Assembly: GCA_011947345.1 (NCBI GenBank)
Contig: JAAVTG010000845.1
Span: forward strand, 62,001-126,000
Direction: 5' to 3'
Source of the DNA: Phytophthora quininea
Lineage: Eukaryota; Oomycota; Peronosporomycetes; Peronosporales; Peronosporaceae
DNA: 64,000 nucleotides
Shown: piece by piece, positions 10,721 through 22,990 of the stretch
Numbering within the stretch: position 1 is the first letter of the stretch
Layout: each line of letters begins with the position of its first letter
Program-made: the position numbers and the translations under genes
The notes under the pieces: generated by a model
Database searches by the model: none
Seen by the model: the letters and a program-made list of their open reading frames with translations, nothing else
Told to the model about the DNA's origin: nothing

Positions 10721-11176
10721 ATGCGATTCAATTTTGCCATCATAGTGGCAGTGGGAATCCTTTTGACAAGCGGCGAAGTATTCGGCTCAGAACTCAAGAA
10801 GGGTGCTACTCTCAACGATGGCCAAGTTGGTGGCTATCGATTGCTTCGCGTTCATGAGACCCCAGACGAGAACGAAGAGCGAATTACCAGAGCAGCAGCA
10901 ACGGCAAAGCTTAAGGAGGCCGCGAAGACAGCTGCAACGACCGCAGGCAAGGTGACGGGGGTGACGAAGGTCACCAACTACCTCAACATGAAGACGCTCG
11001 AGCACTGGCTGAGCCAAGACCTCTCAACGAAAGAGGTTTTCAAGAGGCTGGGACTGCTTGGGTACGGCGGGAGGGCGTATAAGAAATCGAAGCACAAATG
11101 GTTCCTAGAATACGTGAGCATGTACAACGCCAAGCACCCGCCGGCCAAAGCTGAACCTGTACCTGTACCGGCATAA
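10721..11176 (+). CDS. Secreted RxLR effector candidate
   Basis: Intact frame of 151 residues. A signal peptide covers about residues 1-22 (MRFNFAIIVAVGILL). It is followed by RLLR at 40-43 and EER at 52-54, the motifs associated with delivery of oomycete effectors into host cells. The C-terminal half has a helical WY-like unit with a Trp in EHWLSQDLS and a Tyr near VSMYN, and a proline-rich tail. The ATG at 10721 is chosen because it starts the signal peptide; the frame upstream has no such feature. The start lies only 95 bp from the MITE. The host target is unknown. Confidence 0.88.
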   Translation: MRFNFAIIVAVGILLTSGEVFGSELKKGATLNDGQVGGYRLLRVHETPDENEERITRAAATAKLKEAAKTAATTAGKVTGVTKVTNYLNMKTLEHWLSQDLSTKEVFKRLGLLGYGGRAYKKSKHKWFLEYVSMYNAKHPPAKAEPVPVPA

Positions 11177-11294
11177 CCGATCGCCATGTGAGAAGATGTA
11201 AAGAGAGAGAATACTATCGCCGTTAACTTCCAATTTTGTTCAATTATGACTTAGAGCATGGAGGGACGCTCAAACATAAGCGGAGAAGACTGCA

Positions 11295-14200
11295 ATGGAC
11301 ACGGTTCGGAGCGAGTACTCGGAGTCTAGTTTAACTTCCGGTCGACTCGACGACGGCAGCGGGACAAGCCGTTCTTACTCGTTGAGCTCACGCACGAGTC
11401 GCCTCTCCATCGACAGCGCTTCCACTCGGTCAGATTATCTCTCGAATTACGAGCGCAAGTTCTTGGAGCGGAAAGCTGCCAAGCACAAGAAGACTGAACG
11501 GGTCAAGAAGGAACAAGAGCGAGTAGATCGGCAGCAATTGTTTTCTGCAGATGAGAGACGCAAAGCACAACGGGAAGCGGAACGACAAGCTCGTCGTCAG
11601 GAAATGGAGACGTGGATGACAGATCCGAAGACTCTACGGCGTATCGAACTCCGGTCGCAGAAGAGAAGTCGCGACCGGATGAGAACGCTAAAAGATTGGT
11701 ATGTGCCAGCGACCTCCGAAGACACTCAAGAAGTGCAGCCAGTTTTCGTAGCTGCCATGAACCAGAGCAATCAGGAAAAACCCAGACGAAAGCACACGGT
11801 GAAGCGCCTTTTTCCCAAAGACTTGGCTGCTGTGAAAGACGAAGAAGAGCGTGAGGCCTTTGGAACCGCGTTGCAGAAACAGTTGACGGCGTTCACCACC
11901 AAGTTGGAATATTTTGAACAGTTCGCAGATCCATACACGAGTTCGCAATCACCAGCAAAAACGCGAGCTGGGCATCATCGACGACGACGACGTGCTGCTC
12001 AAGGCGCGCTTCATTTGACACCATTAAAACGGAGTGGCTTGCAGGCAGCGAAAAGCATGGCCAACCTCCCCTCGAGCGATGAATGGCAACATTTTATCGA
12101 CGTCAGCCTCCTTACAAATACTGAGTTCGGTATCTCGAGGCTTCAAGAACGAAGAACAGGAGGAAATGCTGGACGACGAGGAGGTGGAGGAATACCTTAC
12201 GCGTCACCGCAAAGGAGCAAGGCAGATTTATGCTGCTCAGATGATACAATCAGCATGGCGAATGTACTTGCGGCGGCGCAAGTATCTTTCATGGCGCCGA
12301 AGACGTTTGCAGTATCGACGCGCTTTTTCGAGCTGTGGGTAATGACTTATCGCGTGGGCACTCGTGCACATCGATCGCTGATGCGGAAGTACTTTAAAGT
12401 GTGGTATGGAGACGTCGTTGAGACCATGCAACTTCGAGAAATGGAGCTGCAGTTGTTCCGGCAGGCAGCGACGCAGAAGCAACTGCCGAGGATGGTGCTC
12501 AATCTCGTCTTCACCTCGGACTGGGAACGTGACGGTGGCAAACAAGAAAAGACGCGAAAGCGAAAGCGATCGTGAGCGAAAGCAAAGCAGCGTCTAAAGC
12601 GACTTTTCTGGGCGCGTTTTTGGGTGCGGCGTTCGCTGGTGTAGAAGCTCCGTCCGACAAAGGTCGAAGTCGCGTCTTTCAACTACGAGCGCAACACGTC
12701 GCAGCTCGTGAAGAAGTCCGCAAGAATGTGGTGTAGCACGTTTTCCTTATCTGGAAGAAACTGCACGAATCCAAGAAACGGGTGGGGATTAATGCACAAC
12801 TATGTTTGAAACGAGCAGTGCGAATGGCCTTCGGGTCTCGACAGCGGTGGCCAGCAGAAAAGCTGCTTCTGGTGTTTGAGATTTGGGCGCGTTGGGCCAC
12901 GTTCAATCGCTGCAAGAGGCTCGGTTTGCCACTGACACACTATGCTCAGTCCAACCCGCATTGGGATATTTGGCTGCACAACTACCAGGAGCGACAAGTG
13001 CGATGCGTGAAAGCTGCTGCTAAAGCTCCAGCGGCGAAACTGAGACGCTTCTACTTGCGCCTTCATGCACATGCGCGGCGCCAGATTCGCCGTCGCCAAG
13101 TTCTGGCGCTTGCATCCTTACATTATTCATACGTAATCAGCCGAAAAATTCTTTTGGAGTGGCGACAAGAGATCGCTGAGAGTGCACACGAGAAGAAAGT
13201 CACGAGAGACATTTTGTTGCGCTTCCATCGCTACGCTAGGGCCAAGAAGAAGCTTCGTCCCCTCAAGTTATTTCTTCGGAAGCAACACCACGAGAGTTTC
13301 TATCGACGAGCGTGGAGAGCCTGGCAACGTGTGCAGTTACACGCAGCCTTCAAGCGGGAGCTGAATTTGTCGCGATTGGAGAACAGTCAAACGTGGCGCT
13401 TGCGACTGCAACATACCCTCGCAGTGTGGCGAGACGAGAGAGAAAATCTCGTTTTATGGCGAACGTTCAAGGCCTGGACCCATTTCATCCGCAAACGGAA
13501 ACTGTTTCTCACGATGAAGTTGCTGTGTGCCCGACAGCAGCGGCGAAACTTGCTCTTCAGTGTGTTCACTGCTTGGAAGTCTGCTCCATGGGATCGAATC
13601 GATGGATTCTTAGAAGACCAGCTGCGACTGGACGCTTGGGATGCCTACCGCGAAGTCTCTGCGTTCTTCCCCATGCTATTCTACGGTTCCTTTTCAGACG
13701 CTGGCTCAATCTTCGGGGGCCTTCCAAGCCACACGTACGGTGCAAATGTAAACATCTCCGAGAATGCGCTTCTTCGGCAGTACGATGTTCAGGAATTCCA
13801 ATTGTCAACGGCAGGAGATGCGATCCGACACTTTCACGAAGTACTGTCAAGTGACAGTGTCGTGGATATTCGCAACGCCATTCTGCAAGAGAGACACCTT
13901 GTGAATGCAGTTGACGATGCGACAGGGAACACAGCACTTCATGTGGCAGCTCAAATCGAGGATCCTGCAAGACGGCTGGAAATCCTCTCGCTGCTGTTAA
14001 GTGAAGGCGCAGCAACTGTGAAGCGGGCAAATCGCCATGGTCTCACCCCGCTGCAACTTGCGCCTGATCCAGATACAAATCTGCTACTTGGTGAAGGCCT
14101 TTTCGCCTTCAATTCCCGCAATATTTTGGACCAACAATCCATGGCTAAAACTTTGGAAGGTGATCACCGTTTGTTGTGGTGTGTGGTCACCTTAATGGCA

Positions 14201-17200
14201 AGAGAATGGAGTGTTGGTGATAGAATTCCTGCTGATGTGCACTCTGGACAATGGCATAGCAGGTTACGGGAGGAGTTGTGGCTCCGGCAGAAACTAATTC
14301 GCTTTGCTCCTGGTTCGACGTTCGGGCCTGCCGTCACCAGGTCGCGTGGGTTTCTCAATGCGGTGAAGACTCGGATTTGCAAGTCGAAGGACGAGTTCCT
14401 GTACGTTCCAAAGTCTGTGGTATCGTCAAAAGATGCCGATGAAGCTCGAAGGCGCCGATACAATGAGTGGGAGGAGCGTGCGTGGGATCGAAGTGTTCGA
14501 GCTACTGCGACGGGAGAGTACGAAAACTATGCACGCTACATTTTAGCGACAACGCTCGACACTGAAGCTTGTGAAGAATGGCTTATACCCAGCTTTGTGG
14601 GGCTGCTGTACTCGTTGGATTTCTCTGTGGACGAAGTTCTATCACAAGCGTATCGGCTTGAAGACGAATGCACAAAGGCTGAGTCTTATCTATGGGAACT
14701 ATACCAACGGATTCGAAAGGCTGAGGGCGCGTGGAGCCAACTCTTATCTCCTGTGTTGAAGGTCGGCGAACAGGAGATCAGGAGTGACGTCGGAATGCTA
14801 CGACTCTTCTCGAGTGATACCGATGCTGATCTCTTCTTCAATAAGGAAATTTTTATGCTGGAACTTGAGAAGCTTAAACATGCGGATGGTGCCGGAAGCA
14901 GTGAAGACGGAGTCAAGAATTGGCATCTTTTGATGAAGCTTGAAGGCCTTATGACAAGAATGCAAAGGAAGCTGCGCAAGGCCGAGAAGAAGGTGAAAAG
15001 AATGCAAGAGCAGATTGACATGGGCGAGAAAGCGTGTCGAACGGCTTTGTTTGCAGAAGTGAGGAGTGTGGAGGGAATCTGCACTGCACGGATGGCATTG
15101 GAGCATAGTCGCTTGAGAATGGCCTTGTCGCTGATGAAGCAGATAGAAATCCGATCTGTGGCCAGACGATTCGAGGATATTAAGCTAGAACTTAAGCGTG
15201 AGGACGCTATCGCAACCTCGGATCGACATTCATCATCGGAAGAAATGCATGCAGCGTATAAGGATCGTAAAACCTTTCTGGAGGCAGAATTATTTCGGTG
15301 CTCACGGCTGTTCCAGTCTAGAGTGCTTTTGGAGGAAGCCCATAAAGCTGCTAAGCGGAATGAAAATGCTGCATCCCCTCAGAAGCGAAAGTTGACGATC
15401 TTCCAGAGCCGCTCTATCAACTGCAGAAAGAAGCGACAGACAAAGTGCATTGGCTGTTCGTGCTGAATTTGTTTCGCTCTTGCTGCTGCTGGCTTGCAGA
15501 GAATTTGATTGCGCAGGAGAGTGCTGACGGAGAAGCAAACAGTGATAGCGATAGTGAAAGTTGCCTGAGTTCAAGGGGAGACCCAGTGTTGACAAAACGG
15601 AGAAGTATAGGGATGGAACGGCTGCTCACGGCTGCCGCTCTACTAGCTGAAGGGATTCCTCGACGTCGAAGCAGCTTGAAAAATACGCGGCGAGTCCTGG
15701 AGACCTACCATCGTGGCTGCACGATGACGAATCTTTGGACAGCGACAGTGACATTATGGCAGCAAAGTACACTGCCAGTGGTGATCTTCTGTTTGAAGAG
15801 GAGCGTCGAGTTGCCCTAGAAGCTGAACGAGAGGATGCAACGAAGAAGAAAGTCGAGACGAAGAGCATAATGCTTGAACGGAATCCAGTCACAGGTGAGG
15901 CAGAGTTGTCTCCTGATCACATTGTCGATTTTAAGGCAATTCCGGAAGCTCGGCGCAAAACGATAGCAATTGCTAAACCAACTGTGGTCGCTCGTAATCG
16001 TAAGAAAGAAGAGCTCCAGCGAGCAATGAAACACCGGCAATCCCAGAGGGTGGAGATCGATTCCGCAGAAAGCGTCAATGGCGGTGAGTTGGAGAGCCGA
16101 CGGAGTGATAATTTGTCCCAGATTCACGGATCAGAACTCAACTTTGGGAATTTTGTCATTGGGAGTAGAGTATGGAGCGCAAAAGTGGACGACAACTCGT
16201 CCCGAAGTCCTCAGTCGATTCGAGAGCCTGAAACAGCTTTAAATGTCAGCAATGCTGAGGCGATTTGGAAACGCGGTGGTGTGAAGCTTGCGGATGGCTC
16301 TGCTCCGAGTATCAAGGAAGTATTGGCGCATGCTCACAGAATGAGTATTGCAAGAGAGAAAAAGCGACAAGCAAGTCGACGTCAAGGTGTTGCTTCACAG
16401 GAATCGTCCAAGCTGATGCAATCTCTACATGAAGCTCAAGAGTCGGTGGCGCTTGAGTCGAGACAAGGCGAAGGCAACTCTCCAAATGACCCAGAAGCGC
16501 CGGAAAAATCTGAGAAAAGCAGTTCGAGTGGGGGCACAGCACGAGTTCTTGGAAGTACTGCATCTGCATCTTCAGACCTCAATTGTACTATCGTTGAGAA
16601 GGCAACCGAGCCAGAAGTTCGTCATGTTGCAAACATTTCAAACAATCCAACCAACAACCAACTGGAGGACCATCTAGATTCACAGGAGTTGAGTGAACAG
16701 ATGGGGATCCCAGCAAGTTCAAACACTCCTCGGAGTTGGCAAAATTCCACAAACTCAACGCGGACAAGTCCCAAGTATGCCTCCGTTGAGCATCAACGTT
16801 ATGAAATCGATCAAATTGAAGAGAAGATGGATGCAACAGAGATACAAGAGTCACCAGACGATTACACTGAAACAAGCATGCTGGAAGACCCTGTTGATTT
16901 TGCTCAAGAGCACGATGTTCAGATGGAAGACGCCCCTCCGCTAAGCATTGAAGTGAATTTATCATCGCCATCGCTACCCCCGGCGCAACGGCAGATCCAT
17001 GAAAGCTCGACAAGAGAGTTCGATTCACAGCCCCAACCACGTATTGAAGCCATGACGGATACCGTCGACAGTGCAATGACCGCCTTCGTGAAATGGGAAG
17101 AGGGGGCGACATTTGAAGCTTTCCCGCTTGCTGTTGTAGCGAGCAATCATTCACACTCTACCTTCGTCGGAGATCGAGGGTCCTACCTCGACCGGGAAAA

Positions 17201-18607
17201 GCCAGTCGTTATACCTCGTGTTAGCAGTTTCCACTCAGACAGCGCTCAAGAAACCTTCGCTCCGAACTGCCATGAAGACCGCGATAAACCGATTCACTAT
17301 GACAACGGTTGGCCTGCTCTCGAAGGGAAGTCAATGACCATGATCAAAAAGACTCGCCGCCTACGATGTACAGCAAGCGGGACTAGGTCACACAAGGATA
17401 CGCGGAAAGTCGTTGAGAAACCAAGAGAGGCGAGTCCAATTGACATTCCTGATCCGAGTTCCTTGCTTTCGCCTCCGATGACACCCAGCATCAAGATCAC
17501 TGTTGTCACGAAGCCTGCGAAGCGAGAGGTCGAGGATAATAAAGCGAAGGAATACGTGGAGCCTACACCAGCGCCACCGAGTCCCGAGCCGATCGGAATT
17601 GATAAAACTCCATCAACAACGCCCAAACCGTGGATCAAATTACAGCCATCATTGGATGCTGGTGAACCTAGGACCCATTCAGCCTCGCAAGTCGAACTGC
17701 AACTCGCAGGTTTGGGACTCAGGAGCAGCTCCAAGGCTTTGTCTGCGACTAGTTCGGCACAGCGGTTGGGAACACAACTTTCCGAGTCCAAGACGCGTGA
17801 AGTCGTGTCGATCAATACAGACAAAGTGAAGTTTACCGGCAGTGAGCAGAGAGCTTCTCCTAGCAAGACTGACACTTCTACAGGCCCAGCACGTCTTGCC
17901 GGTCGAAAAAGTCGTAGTTGTGACGCAGGGCCATCGCCAGCGGCGGCTTTCCAATTGCAAGGGGCTCGGATGAAAGTACCAAAAGTGGCAAGACCAAAAA
18001 CGTTCAAAGGCAAAGAGAACGTTCAGGGTTTGAAGGGATGGTACCTCTCTCAACGGAAGCTAAGCAACGTCTTTGGCAGGAGTTTGCCTCCACGCCGCTG
18101 TCCAATACTCTCCAAGAAGCGTACGCCATCTTGTATCCGCAGAGTTATCAAACCCTAGAGGTGCAGAAAGGTCGGGACGCTCGTACAGCTCCAGTCAGAA
18201 ATAAGGATCCGATTCGGATATCGGTGGCAGCTTCGCCTTTGCATACCTCGACGCTGCGTGCGGATACGACTCAACTGAAGCAACAAGAGATGGAAACAGG
18301 TCGACGATTCTGGAGTGCAGTGGAAGGCTTTCGAGCGATCGGAAGCTCAAAGCTCGTGCCGCTGGATGCTGCAACAATTACCCAACGTAGGCGAGACAAA
18401 GCGCAAGCCATCGTCGACCAGTTTTTGATCGGTCGTCCACATAATGGACACTCGCGCGGTTTTCCGCTTCCATGGCTGGACATGCATCCGAAAGAAGTCG
18501 CGGAAGTGCATCGAGAGTTGGCAGATGCTCCCAGAGAGCTCTTTGACGACCTCCAACGGAGTGCTGAGCTTCATCTCGTCAAATACCACGCAGATAAATC
18601 AAACTAG
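11295..18607 (+). CDS. Giant IQ/Sfi1-like, ankyrin and coiled-coil protein (several frame breaks)
   Basis: One gene of roughly 2400 residues seems to span these bases. From the N-terminus it has a Ser/Arg-rich start, a coiled coil, and an IQ motif near 12240 (IQSAWRMYLRRRKY). A Trp-rich helical repeat region resembling Sfi1 follows at about 12300-13600. Two ankyrin-like repeats (NTALHVAA and GLTPLQLA) lie near 13900-14080. Next are a coiled coil at about 14940-15300 and a long Ser/Pro-rich tail. IQ/Sfi1 repeats bind calmodulin or centrin, so a centrosome or basal-body role is inferred. Breaks at 12324-12328, 15375-15378, 15679-15683 and 17996-18000 fit one-base run shortening. Those near 12130 and 12570-12735, with in-frame stops, remain unexplained. 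Confidence 0.6.
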
Positions 18608-18659
18608 TACAAGCTAAAGCTATTTCTCACAAGGTTTAGGCCGACTCTTCGCTTTGGTC

Positions 18660-19238
18660 ATGGCGAAACCTCAAGACATGGACCACGGCGTAAAGCAGCA
18701 GTCTGATGTGATCACCGCCTCAGACACAGGCACTTCAGACCCACCGGCCAAAGCCTCAACACTCCAGCAGTTTATCTCCGCTCGGGGACTCAAACCACCT
18801 GACAAAAGTCGTTCGGAGCTCTCGGATGCCTCAAAGACCCCTAAACTAACTGCTGAGCTGCTGTCGAAGGTGTACACAAAGCGCCGACACGGCGAGCGAA
18901 CTCGACAGCAGCGCGACGCACTTCGCGAACCCGACGACGTTTTCAGTGAAAGTGTAGACGCCTATGTGCCCAAGAAGCGGCAATTGGAGCTGCTGAACGT
19001 CCACCGGGACGAGCAGGAGGTGAACGAGGCCTATCTCACAGCCAGTCGAGCGCTTTTCTTCGCGCGAGACATGCTGGACAAGGAAGTGTGCGACCGAGAG
19101 GAGAACCGAAATGTGTTCGAAGATAAACTCTGGGAGATGATAGCGAACATCCGAGGGCTCCAGATTGTACAAGACGAAGAGCAAGACAACAATCAAGAAA
19201 CAGAAGACGTGAGTCTTGAGGCTGTGGCACAAATGTAG
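18660..19238 (+). CDS. Unknown protein, 192 residues
   Basis: Open frame from ATG 18660 (MAKPQDMDHGVKQQ) to TAG 19238, only about 50 bp after the giant gene and on the same strand. I do not recognise it. It is polar and largely helical, with a charged middle (KRRHGERTRQQRDALREPDD) and a probable coiled coil toward the acidic C-terminus. No signal peptide or membrane segment is seen. The coding look of the frame is good, but it has no named domain. Confidence 0.6.
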   Translation: MAKPQDMDHGVKQQSDVITASDTGTSDPPAKASTLQQFISARGLKPPDKSRSELSDASKTPKLTAELLSKVYTKRRHGERTRQQRDALREPDDVFSESVDAYVPKKRQLELLNVHRDEQEVNEAYLTASRALFFARDMLDKEVCDREENRNVFEDKLWEMIANIRGLQIVQDEEQDNNQETEDVSLEAVAQM

Positions 19239-19364
19239 CCATCTCAAAGTTGAAGATGCCGTGCTGTTTTACAAAACAGTTTACTCGAACGAAAACTTGA
19301 GCCGCGCTAATGTCATCACAATCCAATTCACTCGACCAAGCGCAAGTCGAAAAGTGTTGCTGCC

Positions 19365-20259
19365 ATGAGCTCGCTCGGTCTCTCCACGCTCTTCGACGTC
19401 AAAGACAAAGTGGTGGTCATCACTGGCGGGGTCGAGGCATCGGCAAGATGATGGCGGACGGCTTCGTGCAGAACGGGGCCAAAGTCTACGTCGCCTCTCG
19501 TCGGTTAGAGGCCTGCGAGGCCACCGCCAAGGAACTGACCGCCAAAGGACCAGGCCAATGCATCCCCGTACGTTCACTAGTTAGTTGGTATCCGATCGAC
19601 ACTAACTCTTTTCCAACATCCAACAGTTGCAGGCCAACCTGCTGAGTGAGGCTGGTTGCAAGGAGCTGGCCCAGCAAATTGCCCAGCGAGAGACCAAGAT
19701 CGACGTGCTGATCAACAACTCGGGCGTGTCGTGGGGCGGGGACTTCGACCACCACCCAGAGTCGGCCTGGAACAAGGTCCTGACCGTCAACGTCACGTCT
19801 CCCTTCCATTTGACCAAGTTCCTGCTGCCGCTGCTGGACGCTGCCGCCACCTCGTCGGACGCCGCGCGCGTCATCAATGTCGGGTCGGTGGCAGGGCTCA
19901 TGCCGCAGCAGATCGACACGATCGCGTACGACACATCTAAGGCCGCCGTGCACCACATGACGCGCGTGCTGGCCGCCAAACTGGCGCGTCGCCCCAACGG
20001 CGGCCACATCCTCGTCAACGCCATCGCCCCGGGCCTCGTGCCGTCCAAAATGTCCAACGGCATCTCGGTGGTCACTGGATTGGGCATGGACGAAATGGGG
20101 AAGAGCATCCCCATCGAGCGCTACGGCAAGGACTTTGACATGGCCGGACTCGCCATCTTCTTGGCCTCCAAGGCCTCTGGCTGGATCACTGGCATGGTCA
20201 TCGCCTCAGACGGAGGACAAGTGTACACGACCGAGACGGGCGTCGGCGCCAAACTGTAA
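19365..20259 (+). CDS. RhlG-like short-chain dehydrogenase, copy 1
   Basis: NAD(P)-dependent oxidoreductase of the classical SDR fold, close to RhlG/FabG-type 3-oxoacyl reductases. It has 278 residues: exon 1 is 19365-19567, the phase-0 intron 19568-19626 (gtacgt...cag), and exon 2 is 19627-20259. The TGxxxGIG cofactor loop is in exon 1. INNSG, the catalytic Ser and AYDTSK (YxxxK, about residue 168) are in exon 2. GGGG at 19428-19431 is one G short of the family frame. Unlike its two neighbours it lacks the second intron. The substrate is not known; a fatty or ketone carbonyl is the family guess. Confidence 0.85.
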
Positions 20260-20353
20260 CAAGACTTTTTGGAAACATGCTACAGTTGACTTGGATTTTG
20301 TATACTTTCAAAAGTGTTGATGCAGCATTTTTCGTATCCGAGGCTGGAGCAAG

Positions 20354-21319
20354 ATGAGCTCCCTGCGCAACAGCGAGCTGTTCAATGTAGCGGACAAGGT
20401 GGTGGTCATCACCGGAGGCGGCCGCGGCATCGGCAAGATGATGGCGGACGGCTTCGTGCAGAACGGGGCCCGAGTCTACATCGCCTCCCGCAACCTCCAG
20501 GCCTGCGAGGCGACGGCCAAAGAGCTCAACGACAAGGGGCCTGGCAAATGCATCCCCGTAAGGAAAAACAAAGTTTTCTGCTGTTACACTATTGTATTAA
20601 CTTCTTGTTACACTCCAGTTGCAAGCAAATTTGCTGTCGGAGGCGGCGTGCAAGCATTTGGCCGAGGAGATCGCCAAGCGGGAGAAGAAAGTGGACGTGC
20701 TCATCAACAACTCAGGCATCGCCTGGGGAGGAGACATTGAAAACACCCCAGAAGCAGGTACAAGATGTTCTTTCCCCGCAATTACGTTACGGACAGGTAT
20801 TAGGTTTACTTTGTGTTGGCAGCTTGGACCAAGGTTTTGGCGTTGAATGTGACGTCTCCCTTCCACTTGACGCGGTACTTGCTGCCTCTCCTGGACGAGG
20901 CTGCCGTTTCGGAAGACGCTTCCAGAGTCATTAATGTCGGCTCCATCGCTGGCCTCATGCCCCAAATGATCAACACGATCGCCTATGACACGTCCAAGGC
21001 GGCGGTGCACCACATGACGAGGGTTTTGGCCGCCAAATTGGCTCGTCGACCGAATGGTGGCCACATTCTGGTGAACGCCATTGCGCCGGGACTGGTGCCG
21101 TCCAAGATGTCGCAAGGCATCGCCCACGTGACCGGGAAGTCGTTCAACGAGATGCAGAAGACGCTGCCCATCGAGCGCTTCGGCCACGACTCGGACATGG
21201 CTGGACTGGCCATTTTCTTGGCCTCCAAGGCGTCCGGATGGATCACAGGCATGGTCATTGCGAGCGATGGCGGCGAGATTGGCGCTGCGGAGACTGGCGT
21301 TGGCCAGTGCAAGCTGTAA
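20354..21319 (+). CDS. RhlG-like short-chain dehydrogenase, copy 2
   Basis: The only member of the set with no frame break, 279 residues. The exons are 20354-20557, 20619-20757 and 20823-21319. Introns of 61 and 65 nt begin gtaagg and gtacaa and end cag. It carries ITGGGRGIG near residue 20, INNSG, a conserved Ser before the tetramer helix, and the YDTSK catalytic motif. The C-terminal ASGWITGMV-DGG signature is typical of SDRs. It begins 94 bp after copy 1, so this is a tandem duplication. It has the same predicted fold and cofactor as copy 1. Confidence 0.9.
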
Positions 21320-21741
21320 CGAGGATGGAATGGCAGCGAATGACCCCATGGACTTTGCTGGGACGTTGAAGCTCTTCTTGTCACTATCCAAATTCACAGT
21401 TGGTCGATTGTTGAGATATGCATGACCATTGTACTAGTGATGTGGGTGAATACGAAGTGAACCAGGTCGCGTCGAAGCCTTGGAAATAATGAAAAATTCA
21501 GAGTTCAATGCAATAAAAGGTTGCGATTTCCCCAGATCTCAGCAAGACCAAGACAGGTATTGTTGTGGTCTACAGGACGGATGTCATGGACATTATTGTA
21601 TGTCTTAAACTGTTTCACCCCTTCTGAAAGAGGTACTTTTGACGGCGAACTGATTTGAAGTCCGTCGACGGTCTCCGTTGTGCCCTCACAACTCAATTCG
21701 CCACTCACGTACAGTATCCTCTGAGCAGTGTATCCAAGACA

Positions 21742-22702
21742 ATGAGCTCTCTCCACCTCACCAGTCTGTTCGACGTCAAAGATAAAGTGGTCGTGATCAC
21801 CGGAGGGGTCGTGGAATCGGCAAGATGATGGCCGACGGCTTCGTGCAGAACGGGGCCAAAGTCTACATCGCTTCTAGAACCATCGACGTCTGCGAGGCTA
21901 CAGCCGACGAACTCAACGCCAAAGGACCAGGTCACTGCATTCCGGTACAACATCAACGTTTTAAAATGACGATTACTTGTTTTCCGGTTTGCTAACTTCT
22001 CTTTGGTGCTCAGCTTCAAGCAGATCTGATGACGGAAGCTGCTTGCAAAGAACTGGCCGAAGAGATTGCCAAGAAGGAATCCAGAGTGGATGTCCTCATC
22101 AATAACTCTGCGGTGGGGGTGGTTGGTGGGGTGGAAACTCCAGAGGAAGGTTGGTCGTCAAAATGCTCTTTTTTTTTTCGCTCCACCCGCTACTGCTCTC
22201 GCTATCTCCTGCAGACTGGAACAAGGTTTTGTCCTTGAACGTGACGTCTCCGTTCCACCTCATCAACTACCTTCTGCCGTTGTTGGACGTTGCTGGTACA
22301 TCGCCTGATGGGGCTCGGATCATCAACTTGGGGTCGATCGCCGGCTTCATGCCGCAAATGATTAATACTGTAGCCTATGACACGTCCAAGGGGCTGTCCA
22401 TCACATGACGAAAGTGCTTGCTGCCAAGTTGGCTCGTCGTCCCAATGGCGGCCACATTCTGGTGAATGCGATCGCTCCGGGACTTTGTTCCGTCCGTAAT
22501 GACTGAAGGCATCGCCTACGTGACGGGTAAATCCTTCAATGACATGGAGAACGCGGCGCCGATCGAGCGCATGGGGAGAGACTCCGACATGGCCGGTCTT
22601 GCCATTTTCCTGGCGTCGAAAGCATCGGGATGGATCACCGGCACCGTGATCTCGTGTGACGGTGGAGTTATTGGCGCCGCTGAGACTGGAATCGGTCCGT
22701 AA
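21742..22702 (+). CDS. RhlG-like short-chain dehydrogenase, copy 3 (frame breaks)
   Basis: Third tandem copy, about 275 residues. The exons are 21742-21944, 22014-22149 and 22215-22702, and the introns sit at the same positions and phases as in copy 2. The frame is one G short at 21805-21808 and at 22390-22393, and has one extra T at 22484-22486. With those allowed for, the cofactor loop, YDTSK and C-terminal glycine signature all align. The nicotinamide-side motif reads NNSAVGVVGG instead of NNSGxxWGG, so its substrate pocket may differ. It is probably a live gene seen through base-calling errors, but decay cannot be excluded. Confidence 0.75.
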
Positions 22703-22759
22703 GAGTACAGTCACCGGCTGGCTGCGGTTTATCCACGCCTCCGTGTACTAAACCCAGTA

Positions 22760-22990
22760 GTTGAAGTGTGGGTGTTGACGAGGAGCTTTTGCGCCTCAAA
22801 GCCCCAACTTTTCCACACGTTAGTGGGAGGAGCCCTGTAGTAATACCAGACCTCCATTCTCAGTCTGATGCGGGAGCTGCCCATGGCGTTGGCCACGTGA
22901 GCTTTCGAACCTTCTTGGACAGAGTGGACAACTTGGACAGTGTGGGGACGGGCTTTCTGGGCTGCGACTGCTTTTTCCGCGAGCTATTTA
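22760..22990 (-). pseudogene. RxLR effector C-terminal fragment
   Basis: On the minus strand a stretch containing WYYYRAPPTNVWK (with a shifted frame) matches the plus-strand segment at 48.6-48.84 kb over roughly 200 bp. No signal peptide or RxLR motif remains. The TP--VWK-LGL-G type ending is common at the end of WY-type effector units. It is a relic; the exact borders are unsure. Confidence 0.55.

Noticed and set aside
11172..11290. Possible operon-like link between the RxLR gene and the giant gene
   Set aside because: Close spacing is normal in compact oomycete genomes and no shared function is evident.
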